12,043 bases of DNA from JBEIJQ01 sp040380145 (GTDB lineage Bacteria > Bacteroidota > Bacteroidia > Chitinophagales > Saprospiraceae): positions 1-12,043 of the forward strand of contig JBEIJQ010000097.1 in assembly GCA_040380145.1 (NCBI GenBank), read 5' to 3'. The notes below the pieces were generated by a model. It saw nothing but the letters and a program-made list of their open reading frames with translations, was not told where the DNA came from and did not search any database. The position numbers and the translations under genes were made by a program. This document shows, piece after piece, positions 6,661 through 12,043 of this stretch (position 1 is its first letter; every line of letters starts with the position of its first letter).

Positions 6661-8829
6661 TCAAGGATTTAACCGATCCTTGAAATAATCGGTCATTTTG
6701 GCCAAGAGGTGTACGCGGTCGGGCCCCAACACGTTGTGCGCGTGCCCGGGATAAACGAGGTAATCCACCAATTTGCCCTTTTCCACGCACTTCTCGAGGT
6801 ACTGCAGGGTGTGCTGCCAGACCACCACGTCATCGTCGGTGCCGTGGATCAGCAAAAGGTCGCCCTGCAGGTCCTGCACATGGTTGAGCAGATTGGCCTC
6901 TTCGTATCCCTGGGGATTTTCCTCGGGGGTATCCATGTAGCGCTCGGTGTACATCACCTCGTAATAGCTCCAGTCGATCACCGGTCCGCCGGCCACGCCC
7001 ACTTGGTAGCGTCCGGGCGTGCGGGTCATCAGGCCCACGGTCATGAAACCGCCGTAGCTCCAACCGTTCACGCCCATCCGCAGGGTGTCGATGAAAGACT
7101 GCCGGCGCAGATAGTCGTTGCCCACCAGCTGGTCCTCGATCTCGGCAGTGCCGAGCCGGCGATGGATGTGGTCGCGCTCGAAGGCCGCGCCGCGGTTCAT
7201 CGAACCTCGCCCGTCCACGGTGAACACCACGAAACCCTCCTGTGCCAAGTAATACAGCCACAGATCGGCCTGACCGAGCCAAGCGTTGCTCACGAGCTGC
7301 ACGTGGGGGCCGTTGTACACATAGGTGATGGACGGATAGCGCTTGTTGCCATCGAAATTCGGCGGCAGGATCATGCGCCCGTTCAACGGCATACCGGAAG
7401 GACTTTTCAGCTCCACGAGCCGCATTTCGCCCAAGGCATAACCGTCGAGGGGATTGGCGGCGATGAGCAGCGAACGGACGGCCTTTCCTGACGGATCGAA
7501 CACCTTGATCTCCCGCGGCACGGAAGGGTTGGAAAACTGGGCGATGAAAAAGCCGTTGGAGTTGAACAGTGGCACGTGCACGCCCGCATCTTTGGTGAGC
7601 ATCGAAAAATTGCCCGTGGACAGTTCGGCCTTGCCATAATGACGCTCCAGGGCCTTGTTGGTGGCGGCCGTGAAATATACCGCCGACCCGTCGATCGAAA
7701 AACCGTGCAACTCGGTCACGTCCCAGTCCCCGGAAGTCAGGGCGCGGACAAGTTGACCGTCAAGACCGTACAGGTACAGGTGATTGTGCCCGCTGCGCTG
7801 GCTCTGCCACACGAACCGATCGGGGGCGCCCGGTACAAAAACCATCGGGTGCAGCGGCTCCACGTATTGGTCGTGGGTTTCCTCGAAGACCGTTTTTTGG
7901 AACTTGCCAGTTTGGGCATCATAGGCGTTCAGCCACAGGTGGTCGGTGCGGCGGTTGAGCACCGCCACGTAGATCGTTTTGCCGTCGGGGCCCCAGCACA
8001 GGTTGGTCAAGTACTGGTCTTTGGGGCCCTCCGTGCGGAGGTAAACGATCTTTTTCTTTTTCACGTCGTAGATTCCGATCGTGACCTCGTGGCTGGTCAT
8101 ACCCGCCATCGGATACTTGACCATACGGGCAGTGGCCGGACGCGGCCCCGTTTCCAGGATCGGATAATCGGTGACCATGCTCTGGTCCATCCGATAAAAA
8201 GCCAGCCGATCGCCTTGGGGCGACCAGAAAGTGCCCTTTTCGATCCCATACTCTTCGCGGTGTACCGATTTGCCGTACACCAGCCCGGGATGGCCGTCAA
8301 CGGCCACTTTGAGGTTTTTTCCCTCGGCGGTCTGCACGTACAGGTTGTTGTCCGCCGTATAGGCGACGTGCCGGGAAACGGGCGCAACGTCGTGGTTTTC
8401 GGAATTTTCGGGAAAAGATGGCGACAACACGGGCGTCCCCGAGGCCATGTCGAAACGCACGAAACGACTGTTGTGGTAAAACTGCACCGTGCCCCCGTCC
8501 AGCCAAGTCAGTGCGGGCATCCGCTCGAGGGCCATCTGGTCGTTGGCGCGCAACGAGTTGTTGAGCTTGTCCAGATCCAACAGGGGCTTCCAATCCGTAT
8601 CGTTGACGCTGCTCCACAAGAGTGTCTCCACACCGTTCACCTTTTTGACATAGGCGATGCGATCGGTTCCAGGGATCCAGGCCAATTGGGCCATCCGTTC
8701 GGGGGCCAAGGCACCGCGTTGCCGGAGCACGCAGTCTTCGAGCGTGAGTTTTTTCCCTTGGGCAGTTAGGGCCGTGGCGAAGAGCAGGCACCAAGCGGTC
8801 CATGCGAGCGTGTGTTTTTTCAAGAACAT
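6661..8829 (-). CDS. Dipeptidyl-peptidase IV-like S9 serine peptidase
   Basis: A 722-aa exported serine peptidase of family S9B, the DPP IV/prolyl tripeptidyl peptidase group, which removes di- or tripeptides from peptide N-termini, usually after proline. A signal peptide (MFLKKHTLAWTAWCLLFATALTAQ) leads into a DPP IV N-terminal beta-propeller (about 30-480) and a C-terminal alpha/beta-hydrolase domain (about 490-722). The nucleophile is Ser591 in GWSYGGF; Asp667 in HGTDDDVV and His698 in YPGHAHNV complete the triad by alignment with human DPP IV. The propeller segment REEYGIEKGTFWSPQGDRLA holds the Glu pair (192-193) that likely binds the substrate amino terminus. There is no T9SS tail, so it is probably periplasmic. 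The ATG at 8829 is used; the frame is open to 9000 but would lack a signal at its end. I found no promoter that fits. The phoD-like gene follows 58 bp downstream. Confidence 0.92.
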   Translation of the reverse strand: MFLKKHTLAWTAWCLLFATALTAQGKKLTLEDCVLRQRGALAPERMAQLAWIPGTDRIAYVKKVNGVETLLWSSVNDTDWKPLLDLDKLNNSLRANDQMALERMPALTWLDGGTVQFYHNSRFVRFDMASGTPVLSPSFPENSENHDVAPVSRHVAYTADNNLYVQTAEGKNLKVAVDGHPGLVYGKSVHREEYGIEKGTFWSPQGDRLAFYRMDQSMVTDYPILETGPRPATARMVKYPMAGMTSHEVTIGIYDVKKKKIVYLRTEGPKDQYLTNLCWGPDGKTIYVAVLNRRTDHLWLNAYDAQTGKFQKTVFEETHDQYVEPLHPMVFVPGAPDRFVWQSQRSGHNHLYLYGLDGQLVRALTSGDWDVTELHGFSIDGSAVYFTAATNKALERHYGKAELSTGNFSMLTKDAGVHVPLFNSNGFFIAQFSNPSVPREIKVFDPSGKAVRSLLIAANPLDGYALGEMRLVELKSPSGMPLNGRMILPPNFDGNKRYPSITYVYNGPHVQLVSNAWLGQADLWLYYLAQEGFVVFTVDGRGSMNRGAAFERDHIHRRLGTAEIEDQLVGNDYLRRQSFIDTLRMGVNGWSYGGFMTVGLMTRTPGRYQVGVAGGPVIDWSYYEVMYTERYMDTPEENPQGYEEANLLNHVQDLQGDLLLIHGTDDDVVVWQHTLQYLEKCVEKGKLVDYLVYPGHAHNVLGPDRVHLLAKMTDYFKDRLNP

Positions 8830-8980
8830 ATTTTTTTTCGAAAAAAACAAAAAAAAGCCGTTCGAACGAGAGTTTTGACAGCCCCAGCGCCCCGGCGGAA
8901 AGACGAAAAGCAAGGTCCAAGGTCGGATTTTTTTCGCTTTCTCCGCCGCGGAAAAACTATTTTTGCCCAAAATTCCCCTT
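8830..8980. other. Divergent intergenic region between the S9 peptidase and atuA-like genes
   Basis: This 151-bp spacer has a near-perfect T8-CG-A7 palindrome (8831-8847) directly before the peptidase ATG, a perfect 10-bp palindrome CGTTCGAACG (8859-8868) and the atuA-like -7 element (8958-8965). No -7 element for the minus-strand peptidase is convincing. The closest, TAGTTTTT at 8952-8959, lacks the final G and would leave a leader of about 120 nt. Confidence 0.5.
8958..8965 (+). promoter_or_regulatory. -7 promoter element of the atuA-like gene
   Basis: TATTTTTG matches TANNTTTG and ends 15 nt before the ATG at 8981, so the leader would be very short. The -33 region has TTC rather than TTG. 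Confidence 0.5.
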
Positions 8981-10357
8981 ATGAAAAACATCGTTCGCAT
9001 CGGCGGGGCCCAAGGTTTTTACGGCGACAGTCCGATGGGCGCCGCCGCGATGCTGATGGAGGGTGCCGTGGACTATCTGATGCACGACGCTTTGGCCGAA
9101 CTGACCCTGTCGATCCTCCAAAAAGACCGGCAAAAAGATCCTTCGATGGGCTATGCCCGCGACATCGAGTTCCACGCGAAAATGCTGTACCCGGCCGCCC
9201 TGGCGCAGGGAGTGCGCATCGTGTCGAACGCGGGCGGCCTCAATCCGCGCGCCGCCGCGGAAAGGCTCCGGACCGTGTTGGCCCAACAGGGCCTGTCGCC
9301 CAAGATCGCCATCGTGTACGGCGACGACATTCTGGAGCGTCTCTCCCAACTCCAAGCCGAGGGCGAGCTGCTGCTCAACATGGATTCCGGGAAAACCTTT
9401 GCCGAGTGCCCCTACCCCGCCGTGAGCGCCAATGTATATCTCGGCGCGCAACCCATCAAGGACGCCCTGGACCTGGGCGCCGACATCGTGCTCGCGGGCC
9501 GCGTGGCCGATCCGGCGCTGTGCCTCGGTATCCTCGCGCACGAGTTCGGCTGGGACCTCGACGATCCCGCCCACCTCGATCGGCTGGCCAACGGCATCAT
9601 GATCGGCCACATCTTGGAATGCGGCGGACAGGCCTCCGGCGGCAATTCCTACGCCGAGTGGCCGCCCCGTTACACGATGGGCGATCTCGGCTACCCAATC
9701 GCACATGTCGCGCCCGACGGCTCGGCCACCATCACCAAACTCGAAAGCCAGGGTGGAACCGTGACCCGCAACACCGTGCGCGAACAGCTGGTGTACGAGA
9801 TCCACGACCCGGCCCGCTACCTCACGCCCGATGTGACCGTGGATTTCACGGGCATCCGCGTGGAAGAGATCGGCCCCGACCGGGTGGCCGTCGGCGGCGC
9901 CCGCGGACTGCCCCGCCCCGAACGCCTCAAGGCAGCCATCGTGGTGATGGAAGGCTACCTAAGCGAACAAATGTTCTTTTTCTCTTGGCCCTACGCCTAC
10001 GAAAAGGCCCAGGCCTTCGAAAAAGCCGCCCGCGAAATCTGGGACCGCTTGCCCCTCGGCATCGAACGGATAGAAGCCAATTACCTCGGTATCAATGGAA
10101 TACACGGATCCGCCGCGCCGATGCCCCCCCCGGAGCGCTTGGCCGAAATGAACGAGGTCGGACTGCGCCTCGCCTTCCGCCACGCCGATGCCAAAACCGG
10201 CCGACTGGCCCTGCAGGCCATTACCTGCCTCGGCCTCAACGGCCCGCCCGGCATCACCGCCAACCCCAACTGGGGCAAGGACGGCCGCACCCTGCTCAGC
10301 CTTTGGCCTGCTTTGGTCCACCGCGACCGGATCACCGCCGTGGTGGAAACCGTGTAG
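8981..10357 (+). CDS. AtuA-like acyclic terpene utilization family protein (DUF1446)
   Basis: A 458-aa protein recognised as the AtuA/DUF1446 family. AtuA is named from the citronellol and geraniol degradation cluster of Pseudomonas; its biochemical reaction is not established to my knowledge, and homologs occur far outside terpene degraders. Family hallmarks seen: IGGAQGFYGDSP (7-18), VDYLMHDALAELTLSIL (30-46), KDPSMGYARD (52-61), SNAGGLNPR (82-90), LAGRVADPAL (171-180) and ECGGQASGGNSY (213-224). No signal peptide is seen, so it should be cytoplasmic. It ends after the main AtuA domain and lacks the extra ferredoxin-fold-like domain of about 100 aa that many homologs carry or have as a separate downstream gene. 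No carboxylase, acyl-CoA dehydrogenase or lyase gene lies next to it here. The ATG at 8981 is chosen over an in-frame TTG at 8963 that overlaps the -7 element. Confidence 0.88.
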   Translation: MKNIVRIGGAQGFYGDSPMGAAAMLMEGAVDYLMHDALAELTLSILQKDRQKDPSMGYARDIEFHAKMLYPAALAQGVRIVSNAGGLNPRAAAERLRTVLAQQGLSPKIAIVYGDDILERLSQLQAEGELLLNMDSGKTFAECPYPAVSANVYLGAQPIKDALDLGADIVLAGRVADPALCLGILAHEFGWDLDDPAHLDRLANGIMIGHILECGGQASGGNSYAEWPPRYTMGDLGYPIAHVAPDGSATITKLESQGGTVTRNTVREQLVYEIHDPARYLTPDVTVDFTGIRVEEIGPDRVAVGGARGLPRPERLKAAIVVMEGYLSEQMFFFSWPYAYEKAQAFEKAAREIWDRLPLGIERIEANYLGINGIHGSAAPMPPPERLAEMNEVGLRLAFRHADAKTGRLALQAITCLGLNGPPGITANPNWGKDGRTLLSLWPALVHRDRITAVVETV

Positions 10358-10366
10358 GATCAGATT

Positions 10367-10405
10367 TTTTTTATAAAAAATTGAAATATAATTTTTTATA
10401 AAAAA
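10367..10405. repeat. Two direct copies of the perfect palindrome TTTTTTATAAAAAA
   Basis: TTTTTTATAAAAAA is its own reverse complement and occurs at 10367-10380 and 10392-10405, 25 bp apart, starting 10 bp after the atuA-like stop codon. It may form weak AT hairpins that help end transcription, or be a binding site for a DNA-bending protein. Both roles are inference. Confidence 0.6.
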
Positions 10406-10582
10406 TAAATAAAAAAAATCCCCGTCCGACCACAGATGGGCTTTCCTGCTTGAAATTCCGTCGGGGCCTTTTTCTGAACCCGTAATTGTCATTGAATTTT
10501 TGGGTTCTCGAAAAAAGGTCTTTCGATGATTTTCAGCGGTAGCCAAGATGCGGTTCGCAAGGTCTTCTGTTCCTTGTTGGGC

Positions 10583-10614
10583 TTACTTTTTCTTTTCCCA
10601 AAAAGAAAAAGTAA
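10583..10614. repeat. Perfect 14-bp inverted repeat with 4-nt loop
   Basis: TTACTTTTTCTTTT (10583-10596), loop CCCA, and AAAAGAAAAAGTAA (10601-10614) pair without mismatch. From memory, near-identical TACTTTTTCTTT...AAAGAAAAAGTA elements are spread between genes in many bacterial genomes. It may be an interspersed (REP-like) element; it could also act as an AT-rich stem in RNA. There is no clean U-run on either side. Confidence 0.75.
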
Positions 10615-10846
10615 CCAAAATAAATCCCGATCAAATCCGGCGCCAGCGCGAGTCTTTTGGGCGCGGGCGCGAAAAAAACTCTATTTGCGAAGCTGCGTTT
10701 TGGCCTTGGATCATCGTCGTTCGACGTAAATTATCCAACAGGTTTTTCGCTGGGCCCGCTACCAAAATCCGCCTTGTCGGGATTTTCTCGAAGGCCGGCT
10801 GGGCAGTAAGAAATCCTTACTCGTCGCTCTTCGATTTTTGACGAAA

Positions 10847-10978
10847 TCAATGGTATTTTTTGAACTGTATTTCAGCTTTTTGCAATAGGCAATCTCTAAT
10901 GGTGGCCATTGGAGATTTTTCCAATGACAATTTTGGGTTGAGCAGATCGAAATACTCCAATGACAATTGGGAGTTAAG
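10847..10978 (-). pseudogene. Coding-like relic with a 12-codon tandem repeat
   Basis: From 10978 down to a TGA at 10847-10849 the minus strand reads LNSQLSLEYFDL, then LNPKLSLEKSPM, then ATIRDCLLQKAEIQFKKYH and stop. The first two units are a 36-bp (12-codon) near repeat; CCAATGACAATT recurs at 10921-10932 and 10957-10968. It looks like protein in this frame but has no start codon of its own, and the upstream part of the frame runs through the terminator at 10987-11021. Codons are AT-rich, unlike the GC-rich neighbouring genes. It may be the tail of a decayed gene or mobile element; I do not recognise the family. Confidence 0.35.
10891..10917. repeat. Hairpin with 12-bp arms and 3-nt loop
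   Basis: AATCTCTAATGG (10891-10902), loop TGG, and CCATTGGAGATT (10906-10917) pair along all 12 positions, with one G-U wobble as RNA. TTT follows on the plus strand. CATTGGA (10907-10913) can also pair with TCCAATG (10920-10926), so two alternative stems overlap here. Confidence 0.55.
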
Positions 10979-10986
10979 CCAAACAA

Positions 10987-11021
10987 AAGGGCCATCCGCG
11001 TCCTCAGACGGGATGGCCCTT
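10987..11021 (-). terminator. Strong Rho-independent terminator, probably bidirectional
   Basis: AAGGGCCATCC (10987-10997) pairs perfectly with GGATGGCCCTT (11011-11021). CGTC/GACG extends the stem inward past one bulged G to a CTCA loop. On the minus strand TTTTGTTT follows and on the plus strand CGTTTTT. It sits 41 bp beyond the stop codon of the minus-strand beta-helix gene and so most likely ends that transcript. Confidence 0.85.
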
Positions 11022-11061
11022 CGTTTTTAAGCCAAGATGTCAATGCATCTTATAGCAGCGA

Positions 11062-12043
11062 TCAGGGTTTGCTCAGGACTACTTGCTTGGTGATCACTTC
11101 GTCGCCCACCACGATGCGGACGAGATACATGCCCGTGGTCTCGTTGGACAGGTCGAACTGCGCTTTGTTGGCACCGTTCAGCTGCTCGGAGGCCACCAAG
11201 CGGCCTTGTACGTCGAACAGTTGTACGAAACCGGTCACCTCGCGGTCGAGCGTCAGCGTGAACGCACCAGCCGTCGGGTTCGGGAACACCGTGGCAGTGA
11301 GCGGAGCCGCCGTTTCGATCGTTTGCGGCTCGCGTGCCATCGGACGAACGACACCGGCCTCGTAGGCACCCATGTCGTAGCCCGCCCCCTGCGGACGGGC
11401 GTTGCCGTCGAAATCGACCGTCAACGCGACCGCCGTACCGGCGTCCACACAAGCAGAGTACGATTCGATATGCAGGTCGCCCAAGGCCAGGTTCACGAAA
11501 TTCGGATCGCCCGCGATGAAGCCGCCGAGGTTGATGAACGCTCCCGTGCCGACTTCGTTGTTCGCGAAGGTCGCATTCTGCAACGAGCTGTTGCGGACAT
11601 TTATCGTCGCGCCCGCGCCCGTGTTGTTGAACAGCGCACTGCCCGCAGCAACGGTTTGATTGCCCCAGAACACGCTGTTCGTGAGATTCACCGGTGACGT
11701 GGCGGGTGAGGTCGCTGCGTTGTACAGTCCCGAGCCGTTGGAGGACAGGTTGGACGCAAAAGTGCAGTTCGTCGCGTTCAAGGTGCTCGGAGCGCCCGTC
11801 AGGCCCTCGTTGTACATCGCACCGCCCTGAGTGGCAGCAGAGTTCGCAAAGAAAACGCAGTTTTCCAAGGTCGTCGTGCTGGCCGTGTTCGGGTTCGTCG
11901 CGTTGCGCGTTGAGGAGTTCGCGTACAGCGCGCCGCCGTTCGCAGCGTTGTTCTCCTCGAAACGGCTGCGACGCAACGTCATCGTCGCCACACCGTTGTT
12001 GAGGCTGTTGTTTGCCAACGCACCGCCGAAAGTGCCCGCCGAA
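11062..12043 (-). CDS. Right-handed beta-helix surface protein with T9SS sorting domain (N-terminus beyond window)
   Basis: The C-terminal 326 or so residues of a secreted repeat protein; the frame stays open to the right edge (..SAGTFGGALANNSLNN..), so the true start lies outside. Loosely repeated coils of about 35 residues carry the signature of Pmp-like/choice-of-anchor Q beta-helix proteins: RFEENNAANGGALYAN, NCVFFANSAATQGGAMYN, NCTFASNLSSNGSGLYN and NSVFWGNQTVAAGSALFN. A C-terminal cap follows (HIESYSACVDAGT and DFDGNARPQGAGYDMGAYE). The last 80 or so residues (TATVFPNPTAGAFTLTL.. to ..KQVVLSKP) form a T9SS type A sorting domain. It is probably a cell-surface or released adhesin, or a carbohydrate-active protein; no catalytic residues can be assigned from this part. 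The terminator at 10987-11021 follows. Confidence 0.9.
   Translation of the reverse strand, partial: SAGTFGGALANNSLNNGVATMTLRRSRFEENNAANGGALYANSSTRNATNPNTASTTTLENCVFFANSAATQGGAMYNEGLTGAPSTLNATNCTFASNLSSNGSGLYNAATSPATSPVNLTNSVFWGNQTVAAGSALFNNTGAGATINVRNSSLQNATFANNEVGTGAFINLGGFIAGDPNFVNLALGDLHIESYSACVDAGTAVALTVDFDGNARPQGAGYDMGAYEAGVVRPMAREPQTIETAAPLTATVFPNPTAGAFTLTLDREVTGFVQLFDVQGRLVASEQLNGANKAQFDLSNETTGMYLVRIVVGDEVITKQVVLSKP

Larger units (their letters stand above)
10358..11061. other. Repeat-rich intergenic region with no supported gene
   Basis: These 704 bp carry, in order: two copies of a 14-bp AT palindrome (10367-10405), a loose inverted pair GAACCC/GGGTTC (10476-10481 and 10502-10507), a 14-bp-arm inverted repeat (10583-10614), a stretch of mixed composition without clear structure (10615-10846), a coding-like relic on the minus strand with a 36-bp tandem repeat (10847-10978), and a strong terminator (10987-11021). 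Short open frames exist but cross these structures and show no protein family that I know. Confidence 0.6.

Noticed and set aside
4437..6683. 748-codon open frame on the plus strand
   Set aside because: It overlaps the end of umuC and all of the phoD-like gene on the other strand. Composition is rich in Val, Gly, His and Arg with no recognisable motif.
7576..8769. 397-codon open frame on the plus strand
   Set aside because: It is a shadow of the S9 peptidase gene, whose motifs are clear on the minus strand.
8812..10401. 529-codon Arg/Pro-rich open frame on the plus strand
   Set aside because: It is an out-of-frame shadow of the atuA-like gene and would run through its promoter and downstream palindromes.
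10424..10475. Possible terminator after the atuA-like gene (CCCCG...CGGGG followed by TTTTT)
   Set aside because: Only 5 bp pair cleanly and the loop is about 30 nt, so the stem would be weak.
10548..10841. 97-codon open frame on the plus strand
   Set aside because: It translates straight through the 14-bp inverted repeat (giving FFFSQKEKVTK) and has no family resemblance.
10880..10980. Possible CRISPR or attachment site because of the repeated CCAATGACAATT and hairpins
   Set aside because: Only two repeat copies, no regular spacers, no cas genes, no integrase and no tRNA nearby.
10759..11043. 94-codon open frame on the minus strand
   Set aside because: It crosses the strong terminator at 10987-11021. 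The more protein-like reading of the same DNA is in a different frame.

Overview
This window looks like chromosome of a GC-rich member of the Bacteroidota; Saprospiria or a related class is a guess. Three lines of evidence agree. Three proteins end in a type IX secretion (T9SS) type A C-terminal sorting domain, and a fourth is a PorP/SprF-family outer-membrane protein. Five gene starts are preceded by the Bacteroidota -7 element TANNTTTG, two of them with a TTG at the -33 position. Start codons have A/T-rich leaders and no clear Shine-Dalgarno sequence. Coding DNA is GC-rich, while the gaps are full of A and T runs.

Layout from left to right. (1) A porP/sprF-type gene (minus strand) runs off the left edge. 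Its reading frame breaks at a double poly-A tract at 164-179, and the family-like C-terminus continues in the -1 frame. (2) A secreted subtilase with a T9SS tail (minus, GTG start). (3) A 347-bp divergent gap with a period-9 GGAT repeat and two promoters. (4) A umuD-umuC pair (plus) encoding an error-prone DNA polymerase V. (5) A secreted PhoD-like phosphatase/phosphodiesterase with a T9SS tail (minus), convergent with umuC. (6) A dipeptidyl-peptidase IV-like S9 serine peptidase (minus), upstream of phoD. (7) A divergent AtuA/DUF1446 protein (plus). (8) A 704-bp gene-free stretch holding two AT palindromes, a 14-bp-arm inverted repeat, a tandem 36-bp coding-like relic and a strong terminator. 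(9) The C-terminal part of a right-handed beta-helix protein with a T9SS tail (minus), which runs off the right edge.

Functionally the window is a set of separately promoted housekeeping and accessory genes, not one pathway. The shared theme is exported degradation and surface display: subtilase, PhoD, S9 peptidase, beta-helix protein and a PorP/SprF partner. These fit an organism that scavenges peptides and phosphate esters outside the cell. umuDC is a mutagenic repair module and AtuA is an isolated enzyme of uncertain role. I do not see a clearly new multi-gene system. The points most worth a second look are the slippery-heptamer frameshift in porP and the repeat-rich 10358-11061 region.
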